Source: Trochalopteron elliotii (taxonomy: Eukaryota > Chordata > Aves > Passeriformes > Leiothrichidae). Taken from it: a stretch of 64,000 nucleotides of DNA. The first letter of the stretch is position 1. Every line of letters starts with the position of its first letter. This document shows, one piece after another, positions 25,001 through 37,700 of this stretch. Made by a program: the position numbers and the translations under genes. The stretch is from positions 1,625,342 through 1,689,341 of the forward strand of contig JANPWX010019802.1 in the NCBI GenBank assembly GCA_024734555.1. The letters run 5' to 3'. Under the pieces are notes generated by a model that saw only the letters and a program-made list of their open reading frames with translations, did no database searches and was not told where the DNA came from.

Positions 25001-27757
25001 CCAGACCAGGGAGCAAAGGCAAGAGGAAGAACTTTGCACTTCTCACCAGACTGAGAAAGCATCTCTCACCCAGACTGCACCATCCAGTTGCCTTCCAGTT
25101 CCCTGTTAAATCCATGCAGGACTGGGCTTGGGTAAAGGCTGTCTCATGCAATTTGCAGCTCTTTCTTTTTTCAGGAAGACAGTGAGTTTGAACATTTTGA
25201 GGTGGGATTCATCTCATCTAAGTTTAATCACATAAAGAAAGGCTTGTCATCAAAGCTCTCTGGCAAAACTCTTCAGGGAGAGCCAGGCAATTCCCCAGAG
25301 TGATTCACCCCACCTACCTCAGGCACTATTCTCAGGATGCAGTGAATCACTCTATGGAATTGTTCCATTGACTGGAAGGAGAGCCCAGGAAAATGGCTTT
25401 ATGCTAGATGTAAACCTTTAATGTGGCTAAGGTTAGATGAACTCAGTCTCTTCCCTGCTGATAGGCAGTTCAGTTTTAGTCTTTCCAGTACCAGCGGCAG
25501 TGTCTTCTGCTTTTAGGCATAATGATAAAGGACAATTAATTTGGATCTGGAATTTCCATTGGTTTATAGAACTTTGCTTTTTCATAATGATTGCAAAGGT
25601 GACAGGTTCAAAAAGATGCTGGTGCATATCTTCCTTGGAGATGTAATGCTGGACTCCACACAGAGGAGTCCAGATAAGCAGTAATGCTGTGATACTACTG
25701 CCTTCTCTGACTGCTTCAGGGAAAAACCTGGCACTGTCTCAGACCAGGCTTATCAGTGCCTCCCAACAGCCTGTCTTTGTGAGGGCTATAGACCTGTCTT
25801 TTGAGGAAAAATCTGGTCTCTTGCCAGCCACATGGTCACTGAAAAGACATGGATGAAGAAGATGCTGCTGTGTTTTCCAAGTAAGATCAGTTTGTTAGTC
25901 ACCACATCTGTATTTCCTTTCTTATCCAGGGGAAATTTAGGGAACTTGACTCTCTTTCCTTTCAGCTGGTTCACAGCCAAGACCACAGGGTAGGATATTG
26001 TGATAGTAAAACTAAGATAGGAAGGACTTCAGTCAAATTACCTCCCAGTCAGACTGAGTTCTACCTCAGGGCAGGAGAGCTGTGTGAAATCCCCCAGGCA
26101 TCTACTACATGAAAAATTCAAGAAGGTGGCAGGTCCTATAGTGTTTTTTGGGTACGTGAGTGTGTGCATACCTACTCCAGTTAATTCAAACCTTTTGGTG
26201 CAGAGTGCTCTACAGGGAAGTCTCCTCAGACAGCCTGGGGAATTTCTCCATGCAACGAAATGGAAGATAAGGCCTTGAATAGCTTCAGTGGCTAGAGCAG
26301 ATCCAGTGTCAGGTCAAAGGCAGGAACATTTTGGGGAGAAGCTTCAGAAGTCTTGAGATGAAAGAAGAGAAGCTGCTATGCAAACAGCCTGTTGCTCTAC
26401 TGATAAGAGCAACGTAAACAAGAAAGCCAGGGATTGACAAACAACCCCTGAGCACCAGGATTCATCAGGATACACGAGTAAAATCCTCAGAATGGCTTCA
26501 CAGCATTCCACCTCTCTATGGTAGGCCCTGTAGATTTCTGGACAAAATCATATTGCTCCTAGGTGGAAACAGACTGACTAGTTTGTGAGTGAATGCGTAC
26601 AGCCTCTTTCCTGCAGGGCTGTGAGCATTTCAAATAGAATGTGAGGGCAAACTGATTAAAAAAAAAAAAAAAAGAAAAAAAGAAAAAATTGTTCCCACCT
26701 GTGTACAAATATAATTAAATGACAGTGATATTTCAAAATGTCTTGATCTTCATTACCAATAACAGTGTAACTAAAATTGAAATCTTGTCATGGTCTGTCA
26801 AATTTACGCTGTAATCTTGGCAGGCACAGATGAGCTAGGTCTTATCCATGGTTCTCCTGTGGAAAAAATGCCTCTTATCTGGCTGGGCCACATGTGCTTC
26901 CAGCAGGGTGTGGCCAGAGACCAGATACAGTTTGCCTGTGTACCCTTCTGACAGTTGTGTGAGGCAACTCCAGAGCAATCCTGACTCCAAACAGCCATTT
27001 CCACAGTATGGGAGCAGACAGGAAAAGAAAAGAACTGCTATTAAAGTCTTGATAGTAAGAATTTTCCTTTTGGTGTCACATACTGAAGAGCACATCCTCT
27101 ATCAAGGTGGCTGAAGAGAGCTCCTTTTTCTGGGGAAGGTAGTTAGCTGTGGCAATTACATTAACAAGTCCTCCCTTTTTTCACTACACCAATATGTATG
27201 CACATGGTCCCTCCAGCATGTCTCTATTGGAGACACAATGACTGTAATATCCATGACCTAAGGCTCACCCGACATTTCTTAGTGGAACACACCCAATAAC
27301 ACAACCTCAGATTTGAAGACAAGCTAACTAATGAAAATGTGTTCGGCTTCTTAGCCAGGCTGTGCCATTGAATAGTCTTCCTTTTAAAACGCTGCTCTCC
27401 CCAAATTTCTAAAATTCAAGTATCCTTTGAAATTGGTACAAAATCAAGGAAAATCCTCTGGAGAAGCCAAAGAAACCCATGTCAATGCCTCAATAAAGAA
27501 GCAACCGTGCTGCCCAAGTGAAACACGTTTCTGAAGGCCTTTCCAGAACAGACACTTGTGGAGTTTGAAAGATCCTATCCCTATTGTACACATTTGCTGG
27601 AGGTTAGGATTTTTCCTTTTTTGTTTTCTTTCTCTTAGGGCATTTTCCACCATTTTGTTGGTAAAAAAACAGTAACAGTTGATACTTAAGAGAAAGGAAA
27701 AAAGTAACCGTGTAGAAGGGTGGGGAGTGCAGCTTTACTATAGTAGCTGAGGGACAT
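22076..27757. other. Intergenic: 3' flank of PIK3R1, no gene seen
   Basis: 5.7 kb with no recognisable exon or RNA gene. It holds a G-rich patch (22520-22570), a T tract with cgggtgg near 24630, and an A16 tract at 26658-26673 followed by two more A runs. A 15-base match to a CR1 end near 23300 is too short to call. Open frames (for example 102 residues at 23750 and 106 at 24865) have no recognisable domain. Confidence 0.7.
26658..26688. repeat. A-rich tract
   Basis: A16 followed by G-A7-G-A6. It may be the tail of an old retroposed sequence, but nothing recognisable lies upstream of it. Confidence 0.7.
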
Positions 27758-28730
27758 TGTCCTGGGAAGGGCAGAAATACCACAGGATTGGGGCTGGGAG
27801 AAGGGGCTGGGGGCAGCTCCTAGCTCTGCCTTGCTCTCTCAGCATTTGGGGGGAAAAGAGGCCGTGGTCACAGAAGAATTTGCCACCACTGCAGGGTTCT
27901 GTCTCCTGCTGTCTTCTACCGTGAGCGGAGCTCTGTTCATAAGAGTGACCATTGCACTGGGACCCTATTAGACAGGGCCTAATACATCAGGGCCTAATAC
28001 ATGGTCCTTCGCCATCTGCTGAGGGAGCCTCAGGGGAAATCCCAGGACGCCAGAGCCCATTTTACCCTCCAAGGAAGGCTCTCCCTGCGGAGTTGAAGGA
28101 GCCAGGGGCTGCCCAGTCCTGCTGCTTCTCTGCCAGGGCTCTGGCTACACTGTAGCCCCACACCCTGGGCCTGCTGAGACCTCCTGCAGCTCCAGCTACA
28201 GCTGCAGAGTTTCTGATATATCTCATCTATTACTCCAGGACTTTACTCATCCCTGCCATTCCAGCTGCTACTCTGAGGTCCCTGGTACAACTCATTTCAC
28301 TATCCAGAGGGGCACTGGGATAGGTTGCCCCTGGGAATTTGTAAAGAAAACCTTCTTGCTGTCCCTTCTTGTCTGGGCCGAGCCACCATTTACCACGTGC
28401 TCCCTGAGCTCGCGCCACAGCGCCCCCTGCAGCTGTGGAGGAATCATTGTATCTGCCCTGCTGGCTGGGAGCCAGCAGCGCCCCTGCTGGCTATGAGCGG
28501 AACTGCAGCGAAGAGATTGTTTATTGTCTTTTCTGGGGTTTTGTTTGTTGTTGTTTGCCTTGTTATACACATACATGCTAGTAAAGAACTGCTATTCCTT
28601 TCCCAATGTCTTTGCCTGAAAACCCCTTCATTTCAAAGTTACAATAATTTGGAGGGAAGGGGGTCATATTCTCCATTCCAAGGAAGGTTCCCACATTCCT
28701 TGGCAGACACCTGTCTTTCAAACCAAGACA
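27758..28730 (-). mobile_element. Endogenous retrovirus LTR, probably solo, minus strand
   Basis: On the minus strand the element begins TGTCTTGGTTTGAAAGACAG, a start I recognise from abundant passerine LTRs. The + strand edge reads TGTCCTGGG, so the ends form an imperfect inverted repeat (TGTC-TGG) and are TG...CA. Flanking acat (27754-27757 and 28731-28734) could be a 4-base target duplication. AATAAA on the minus strand (near 28520) would be the poly(A) signal. The block is GC-rich in its middle (28370-28510) and contains a 15-base tandem duplication at 27974-28003. The right end is firm; the left end and the 973-base length are less certain. Open frames inside (140 residues at 28325) are not retroviral genes. 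Confidence 0.6.
27974..28003. repeat. 15-base tandem duplication
   Basis: agggcctaatacatc is repeated head to tail with one mismatch at the last base, inside the LTR-like element. Confidence 0.85.
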
Positions 28731-31194
28731 ACATTTATGATTTCTAGATAATATCTGATATATTTGTCTCCAGTCAAAAAACAAGAGCTGTGGTCTTTTT
28801 GGCTGTTCTCAAATTTTAGTGTTCTGGCTGCTGATTGGGAAAACAGCTGAAGCAGCCAAAGCTACTCCCACACATGCACCTGGATTGTTTTCTCTGGCAA
28901 CAGAGCTGTGAGGGAAGATAGTGGCTGAATTATGCCCTAATATGAAATCAGGATGCATGTAAGAAACATACTTGATCGAGAAACTCAAAGAAAGTACTCA
29001 CCCATCTGGTAAATATATATGTAGCCCTAGACTGGTGTGTGTCCATGCCCAATTCAACATGTATGTTTTCTTCTTTGAGCTGACATCTTCAGAGATCCAG
29101 CACGTAATTCACATTTGAAGATTATCTACATTTTCACCTCTAAAGCTTCTGATGCAAACCTAGCTCTGGAGCTTTGAGAACTAGCTCCCACTGCGAGAGG
29201 AGGACCACAACATATGAAAAACCAAGTTTTCTTCCATTGTTTTCCTTGCCTACCCATTTTCAGTGGATTATATTCCTGGTGGATCTTCTTGAATGCAAGC
29301 AGAAGGGTTAAGGCACAAAAATATGACCAGGTCTCCACACAGTCTTCAAAAACCTTGGATTTACTTATCTTTTTAATTTTACTCTGCAGAGAATTGAGGA
29401 TGAAGTATTCCGGCCCAACATCCTTATCAATTCAAAGTTATTGGTGTATTGCTAGTGCTGACGCATTTGATAATCCAAGGTTATATTCCTGTGTCATATA
29501 AATGACACACTCAGCAACAAGATGTCATCATTCTTTGTCCTTTCCTAGAAACTAATTTAGTCATGAATCTTGAAAGAGACTAGAAAGGAAAGGCTCAATA
29601 TACGCGTATTGGAGTTGGTCAAGAATCATTCTTGAAGGCAAATTTTTATTTAAAAACACTCACTTATTTCATATGAAATCCTCACAAATGTTATGAATTC
29701 AGCAGAACTCTTTTATTGATCACAGAATCACAGAATATTCTGAGTTGAAAGGGATTCACAAGGATCACAAAGTCCAACTCAAAAGGAGGTTCAAAACTAA
29801 AAGCAGGACTCCATTTACTGTCTAATATAGCCTGTTAGCCCACAGTGACCCTCCTAGTGGTCACTTAGCACATGTGAGATTTAGGGGAGTCTTCAGTGAG
29901 CAGAGGCCAAAGTCAGAGAGAAGATGCTCTAGGTGAATGCTTTATGCTATTTCCACCACACTATAGAAATAGTTTCAATTCATTGGTGGGTTTACTCCAC
30001 CAATAAAATAAAATAAATAAAAATATTCATTTGGATAAAGAAAACTGCTTATAATGTCTGGTTATTATGTCACTCAGCAGAGAACAGGGAAGATTGAATT
30101 CACATCCCTGCTTCAATGATTATTGCATGTCTAGAGCAGGAAAACTAGGAAGGTTTTGGCTGATATGGGTAACTGTATAGTTATAAAGGTGGTGATGTTT
30201 TTCTTATAGGCAGTTTGAGTTCTTTGGTTTTCACTGAGTATTACAGTTCGAGAAGTGATATCTGCATCAGAACTATTTTTAGATCAGTATTCACATTTTA
30301 AGCCTTAATTTGTCTGCAATGTGAGTCTGGCTTTGGATGCCAAAGTGTCAAAGTCTGGGAGATTTTTCCACCATGAAAAACCATCACATGCATTTGTAGA
30401 AATGACAGACCTTCTGCTTTGGACATATCTAACTTAAAAACAAAACAGGAAACCAAACCTAGCCAGATCTGGGTATGACACAGAAACCAGACTGGACTGG
30501 TATTTTCATAATCATACCTTAACTATTCAGAAATCAGAGGTGTTTTGGTTGGGTTCTGATGTACTGAAAAAGCTCAGTACAGCCTAGTCTTTTAGATCAG
30601 AAGCACAAACATTTGAACAGACCAATAAAAAAAAAAAAAAAAGGCCAATGAATGTGTTAGAATCCTTTATGGCTGCATAAAAGACTATCCATAAAGCATA
30701 ACTAATTGATTGGAAACACTGATTGGAAACTCCAAGTTAGAAAAGACCCTTTGTTGTTTGTTTCAGACCCCTTCCCTCCAGACTACTCCAATCACAACAG
30801 AAATTGGTGTGAACTAGAAATGGTTAAATATACATGATGGAGCTGTGTGTGCCAAAAATCTTTTTATGTTCACTGATTCCATCTAATTCCAGCACAATAT
30901 GTCTCCCCACAATTATCTACCCTGTAGGTAGATCTGGCTGCCATTCAGGTCATTATTTTTGGTGTTAAATTAAAGTGATTAGCCCTTCCTACCTGCTGCA
31001 CTAAAAGGTTTTTAAATGGTTTCTGCTTTCTTTACCAACATTTTTAAATGTGGCTGAATTAAAATCACTGGCCAGGCCTCCTAGCCTTGGAAACATGCAT
31101 AGTCTGTTAAGGAGAAAATCTTCTCCTATCACTTCCAAGGCAGCAGTATCAAAGTGCAGAAATTATGAATGAGTGAAAAAATTGCATCAAGGGT
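28731..31194. other. Intergenic, no gene seen
   Basis: Plain AT-rich sequence between two LTR elements. It holds a CR1 end (29719-29790), an (AAAT)n-like stretch near 30002-30024, A16 at 30627-30642, and a short tandem of gattggaaac (30709-30730). I see no exon or RNA gene. Confidence 0.7.
29719..29790 (-). repeat. CR1 LINE 3' end, minus strand
   Basis: atcacagaatcacagaatat, tctgagttgaaagggattca, then caaggatcacaaagtccaac is the reverse complement of the CR1 3' terminus with its repeated tail unit. Similarity fades after about 29785. Confidence 0.85.
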
Positions 31195-31233
31195 ATTTGA
31201 AGGTCATGAGTTCAATCCTCACATGGGGCACCA
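31195..31233 (-). other. tRNA-Met-like primer-binding site next to an LTR
   Basis: Read on + this 39-base segment looks like the 3' half of elongator tRNA-Met (CAT) including the CCA tail: atttgaaggtcatgagttc, then aatcctcacatggggcacca. I count four differences from the tRNA as I remember it, all transitions. CCA is not encoded in animal tRNA genes, so the segment was copied from a mature tRNA. It lies five bases from the LTR that starts at 31239. On the minus strand the order is LTR, ttaa-type spacer, TGGTGCCCC..., the layout of a retroviral 5' LTR and primer-binding site. The match runs well past the usual 18 bases. Retained tRNA retropseudogene is the alternative. Confidence 0.7.
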
Positions 31234-31238
31234 TTAAA

Positions 31239-31778
31239 TGTTGCTTTTTTATCTTCTTTTCTGTTAGAGTCGGGATTAAATGCTCAAGAGGTTTATTAAT
31301 TCTTACCTATAATATAGTCTCACAAGCTGGTAGTTCTAGCTAACAAAGTAAAAATGGCCCCCTCTCTATCTCTTTACAAGGCTTTTTAAGGATAAATTGT
31401 CCAACTGAGAAATGACACCTAAATTATTTTTACTTTTAACCCAATAACCAATCATTAATGGTCTGCAATGTGGATTTTTCTATCCAATTAAAAAATACCA
31501 TCCAGACCCATGAAGAAGGTAAAAAAGGAGGATTAGCCTATGCCCTAAAGCCTCCATTTTGCTTTATATATATATTACTATATTCTAAAACCTTAAACTC
31601 TAAGTTTTCTCCCATGTGATATTACACACTTTTATTCAAATTACACACCCATAATCCCAGCTCTATCATTCAATTTTGGAAGCCTTTTTCAAGGCCTCAG
31701 GTCAATGCAGTGTTTCCTTGGGGGTCAGTGCCCATCAGCACAGAAAGTCTATAACTCTCAGTACCCAAGATTCCAACA
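31239..31778 (-). mobile_element. Endogenous retrovirus 5' LTR, minus strand
   Basis: A 540-base block with inverted ends TGTTG...CAACA. On the minus strand it reads TGTTGGAATCTTGGGTACTG at the start, then has an AATAAAAG, a TATA-like run (+ strand tatatatatatt near 31563-31575), and AATAAA (TTTATT at 31292 on +) about 55 bases from its 3' end. A primer-binding site follows five bases later. The internal retroviral region and the 3' LTR are not recognisable in the sequence below 31195, so the provirus is truncated or badly decayed. No target duplication can be tested because the other end is missing. The sequence resembles passerine LTRs I have seen, but I cannot name the family. Confidence 0.72.
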
Positions 31779-34700
31779 GGTGTTCATTTTAAAAACTTCA
31801 CCAGAAGAAAACTCACATTAAAACTTCACTCAGACAATCCCTTTTGTGGATTTTTGGAGGACCACTTGTTCAAATGCTGTTCAACCAGCAAAATGGTGAT
31901 CATATCCATTAGGCTATTTATTTGACAACTTTTTCAATAATTTATCTAGATCTGATGATACTGTTTTTGCAAACGAGAAAATGTAAATTATCTCTCTCAC
32001 TTAATTTTTCTGCCACAAGTTCCTGTGGACTGCTTTTGTACTATTGTCATAGAAACCTTTTCCCCTTCTGTGCCTGACTGATTACACCTACTGCACCTGA
32101 ATAATATTTGCAATGGAAAAGGGAACTTGTCTTTTCCACAACTGTTCTTACAGATGACCAAGTTTCTTGATCTCTTTGTCCTTTGACTCTGAACTATAAA
32201 TTTTGGTTATAGATTGTTCACACAAGGTGGATTTTGTCTTTTCAAGTTCTTCTGCATGTTCATCTCCATGTCTGAAAAATAAACTGGTGGGAGAGAGGGA
32301 GATTGGGCAAACTGACAGTCTGATCAGATGCTTGTCTCACCTGGTCATCAGGAGCCCCACCCTTTCAGGATGGGGAAAACAGCTGATATGAGAACAAATT
32401 TTAGGGGGTGGTGAGAAAATATTCTCTTGGAGGTTACCTTATTTTGGAGGATTCAACATTTTCTGTCTCTGTTTCTCTGTGGAGATAGCTGGGGTGGGGT
32501 GTGGGGAGGAAGTGGGTTTTTTCATTAGTCATGAGGGCAAAGGGAGGTACATTTCCTCTTCTGAAATTGCAACGCTTCTAAAAGCTGCTTGGGGGTTGGT
32601 TGTTTTTATTTGTTTGTTTTTTGGGTGTAGTTTGGTTTTTTGTGGGTTTGTTCAGGCACCTAGGACAAGTGAGTAAGTAAATGTCAGTGCTAAAGCCCCC
32701 CTGGCACCATGAAGATGATCAGCCTGAAGACCCATACAGACCCAACATGTTTTTCGTGGTCTGGCAGTGGAATTTCACACTTTAGTGTTGCCTTGTCAAA
32801 CCTGAACCTGTGAGGAAGCCCTTATATAATACCCATCCCAAAGAGGCTCAGTAGATAAGCAAAAAATGTAGATGGCAAAAAACTCAGCTGCTTCAAAGAC
32901 AGTGGGAGTCTTCAACTACATATGGCTGTTGCCTTCTTTGTCATGAAGAAAAGCAGATGAAAAGCAGATGAAAAAGCTAGCAAAAGAAGAGATAGCATGA
33001 CAAATGTGGTCTAAGGTGTGGCATAGCTTCCTGAAAGAGGACATAAGCTCCACTAGGTTGCTTTAGTTCAGAAAAGTGGTTGATGAGGAGGTGTGATAGG
33101 TACAACCACTTGTGAAAGATGAAAGAGAAGGCAAACAGAGAACATTCAGTTACTGCTTCTTAGAACCCAAGGTCCAAGGGCATCAAACAAACTTAACAGG
33201 TGGTTAATTTAAAACACATGACTATGAATAATATGTAGATGAACAGTGAAATTCTTTAGCTGGGAAACCTTGAATACTGAGGAGTGATTAGACAACTTCA
33301 TTGCAGACCAATATAGCAGGAGAACTGAACAAAAAACTGGTGCTACAACTACAGACAGTAAAATCCTTAGATTGCTGGTAGAACTGAAGGAATGATAAAC
33401 TACAGAAGCTATTATACAGGGAATAATCAAGTATATAATAAAAAGATATTGAAATAATTCAGACCTGGATGCCAAATTTTTGAAGACTTTGGGAGTTAGA
33501 CCCTTTATAGCGTCACCTGTGATGATCACATAGTTCTACATTCAGAAATGTCAGGTCTTGTAATGCTTTGCATTTTTCCCAGAATTTTGGTTCACATGTA
33601 GAATATTACTTTTTTTTCTCTCCCTTAGTTTCCCTGAGCTCATGACTGATATAACAAAAGTTCTGGAAAAATCTGTAGGAATGCCATTTCTGCAAGAGTC
33701 TGTGAGACTCGCTTTCAGACTCTGGAGTGTGCAGTACCATAACTTCATGTACAAAAATCACCCCATGTATTTGTAAGCATAAACAAAAAAGGTGATATTC
33801 ATATTTTATTCTTTTGACGTTTTTCTTCAAGGGTAAATACAATCTTAATTTCTAACATTTCTCAGCTTTTGCAGAGGCATTCTAAGAGGCTCAGTTTTAA
33901 ACAAGATGGAGCATGTTCACAGCTGAAATCTAAATGGGTTCTGCATCCCTGTTGAAATGTTCTGCTTAAATGTTTGATCCTTAATGCAGTCTACACTCTG
34001 CCCACAGCAAATGTTCCTTCCAGCTGCTGTTCTTCCCATTAACAGCAAGGAGAAGAAGAATTAAAGTACTACTCTATCTTAACATGTTCAAGCCAAGAGT
34101 TCATTAGCTGCCGTCCAATATGGAGTGGACTATAATAGATTTAATATTTGCCTACCCATATATTCAGAACTCATACTGCATGAAAATAACAGCTACTTGG
34201 TTAGAAACATTTTCCTGATAATTTAGTCCTTTAAATTTTCAATCATTCAAACAGGGCTTCCTCTTCCTTTCCATTCTGGAAAACGTTCACCAAGTAGGAT
34301 AAACATGAGGATTTTTTTTCATTATTTCCCTATGTTTAGCCATAAGGGGAAGTTTTGTCTTGGAGTGGAAGGAGAGAAAACAAAAGCCCTAAGATCATGC
34401 TGGATTCAGCCCATTAATCCCCAAATTATCATTGATTAGTCACTGCATTTCCACCTGGTGAATTTCTAAATTTTTATTCCTTCTTGCTCTTTGTCTCCTT
34501 TGTCATTCTTCATTACTTGAACAAGTATGAGTAAAATAGAATCTCCTTCTACTTCCATACACTGCAGGTACGAAAAAAACCCCAAACAAACCTAAAACCC
34601 AAAATTAACAGAAAACAATAACAAGGAGACAAAACTAAAAAAGCCCTTATTTAGACAAAGCTAAAAAAAAAGTAACAACTTTCAAATTAACACAGTGAGA

Positions 34701-37700
34701 AGCCAATTTTTCCCTCCAGCTTTTTAGATAAAGAGTCATACTAGTACAAAGTTATATCATCCTGAATAATTTTCAAGGCAGGTATCACAGTTCCTCTGGT
34801 TCAGTGGAATGCAGATACATCTGGAATTCATACCAGGCACTAGATGAAGCTCTGTCAGAGAACCCACTCTGCTACATGGGCCTGTTAAACTCTGTCTGTC
34901 TCTTGATTCCTCAGTCTCATCCAGTAGCCTTAGAGCCACTGTACTTAATTTTTGCCTTTATGTTAACAGAAGTTAATTGGGAGGACACTTTTTCTGTCAG
35001 ACCAGGCTATTTGTGGAAAGCTTGATGACTCTCATCACCCTGTCTTCTTTTGTCTAGATGACTCTGGGAAGGAGACATAATTCACCTAAAATATTCATGC
35101 ACCAAAAATTTACTCGTCCCTCCCTGGGAATATGAGCAGGTTGTTTCCTTCTCAGATTCTTTCTTTTTCCTTCTGTTCTGTTTTTCTTGTGACCATCTGA
35201 TTACTGCACTGACTAACACAGCATATTAGGCAAGCAGAATTCATGTGAGTGTATATTAAATTACCCAGTGCAAGCTCATCATTGCAATTGGTCACACTTC
35301 TTCTTTCCTCTGTTTCAGCAGAGCCTTATCTCTTAGATTTCTGCCACAAGCTTCTTTGAGGTGGGAAGGAAAGTCATGAGAGAGCACGCAATCTATAGAA
35401 AATGAAAAGTAAAAAGTTAGACACAAACATGAAAAATTAAAAAAAAACCAAACCAACAACAACCTCTAAAAAGAAGCATTTTGGCCAGGTTCTGGGGCTG
35501 CAGAGCTTCCACTTTGAGTGTCTGGGAGAAATGACCAAGGACACAGTACTTCTGGAAGTGTTGTGATGTTATAACCATACTCCACATTTAGCAAAACAAT
35601 ATCATTATCAGGCTCCACCAACACTAGTCTCTTTTGTGGGAGTTATTCTTCTCTGTGGAAATAATTAAACATTCACTGGCCCAGAGCAATGATAGGAAGG
35701 ATATGATGGCACAGTGGCTTGATCTTTCACTGGGGGACATAGGCGGCCAAGGTTCTAGATCCTTCTCTAGCATCTATTTAATTATTTATAATCCCTAGTA
35801 TATGATATTTATCTACTTTAATAATACCAACAAGAGTTTTCATTTGGAAGTCTTATTTCGAGTATGTAGCAGCATCATGGTGAAAGTACTCCACTAGGTT
35901 TTAGGCAAGCTGCTTTTAAATTTCTAAAATTACTCAGAGACAGAAGCTCATTAGCAATTGGCCATTCTAGTGAGCAGAAGACTGATCCTTGGGTTTTCCC
36001 CCACCAAACAGTAATGCCATTCCCGTGGCAAGAAAAAAGTGTCCCAGCTGGTAGGTTTCCTCATCTCGTTTGACACCTTTTTTCTGGAATAAATAAAGGA
36101 AGCCAAGAACTGTTGTAAATGGACTCTGAAGTCCTCTGAAATGGGCTTTGCTTGTGGAGCAATTCAGCGGTGTGGCATCATCTTGACTGGTTCAGGGAAA
36201 ACAACCCCAAGAGGAAACATTCAAGTCATTACAAGCTCTGGGTCAGGGTGGAGAGGCCAAGAGCTCTGGCCCCATCACTAAGGCTTGCGGAGTAGACTTT
36301 GTTACAAATCAGCTTAGCTAGAAAACAGTTATTTGAGGATTATTGACAGAACAGCAGGATAATTTGATTAGAGACATGGAATTAGGTGAAGGAGTGGCTT
36401 AAAATAAACTGTGTAGATATTTTAAAGCTGTGACTAATATGAGAGACTGGAAGAGTGCTCTGGATATTTTGTTCAGATTTTCGAAGAAAGCACTCAAGAT
36501 GATTTGCTGTGGTGAAGGTTGTGTTGAGTAGGAAGTCATGTGAGTATGAGCACAAGGCACCAGGCAGGGGTGCATGACCACAAAGGGCTGCTGCAGGAGT
36601 TTCTCACATGGGAAAGGGTGCTTGGCAGGGCTTAGAATTGCCCTGTCCACAGGGGTTGTTATTCCAGTTTGGACTAGGACATCTTTTTCTTAGTTCTAAT
36701 AATGTATTATAGTTGCAGTTTATCTCAAACAGAAACTCAAACACTCCTACAGCAAATTGTATCGGCTGTCAAAAAGCCTCTGGGAGGCACAAAATCAGTA
36801 TCATGTTTTATGCTTGTGATGAAGCTCTGTCCGAGGGCTTGCAGCAGTACCAATACTCCAATTCATCCCTCACTAGGCAATCTGCCATCATTATTTTTGC
36901 TTTAACTGCACAGAAAAAATGTTTTTAAAGTTCAACACAAAAAAAAAAAAATAAAAAGGTCAGCAAAAATAGCAGTCGAATTTTCCCAATATATGATCAA
37001 AAATCAGAGAGTGATTACTGTGGTTACTGTGCCCCTGGCCTCAGTAACCCTGTAAGAAGTATGTAAGTATTAGTGTAATGAGGCAAGGAGTAAGTTAAGT
37101 TTGGAGAAAAACTCCTTTGACCAGTGGAGAACCTTTTGCCAGAGTAGTCCTGCCACACCATGCAAGTCAGGTGTCCAAAACTGAAGGACACTGCCCTCCA
37201 TTTTCCAGCTCTGCTTCTCACTTTTACAAGGATGAAACTGGGACAGTGCACAAGGTGTTGAGATTCCAGCTTCTCCCTGCCCTGCCCCCTGGGCCCCTTG
37301 CTCTCCACAGCCCTGTTTTGTTTCTCTGACAATAAAATTCTCTGTGGCAATTTCCTCCTGATTTTTGCATGGAATCAATTCCTTCAGAGGGAAAGAACAA
37401 GGTGTCCACATGCACATGAAGGGCACCATCACCATGCTCATTGTTGGACCACTCCCAGTTGGTGTTCAGCTCTTGGTTACACCACACCTTGTATTTTATG
37501 CTAAAGTCAGGCTGTGCTGCAGGTGAGGCTTAGTTTGTAGCAGTTGTCTCCTTTTGAAAATAAAAGCATTGGCAATTCCAAAATTTTAAAACATGGTAGT
37601 TGCAGTGGGCAGGGGAGTCCAACTCAGAATATTCAGGAAGCTAAGAGCACCAGGAAAAGGTAAACCATGCTTTGCTTGATCTTCTGAGGAGCCTGACCTC

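Noticed and set aside
28325..28747. 140-residue open frame
   Set aside because: It lies inside an LTR-type element and reads through its right edge. It shows no retroviral or host protein.
31195..31233. Functional tRNA-Met gene
   Set aside because: The 5' half, including the anticodon and A box, is not recognisable, and CCA is present in the DNA. It is a copied 3' half, not a gene.
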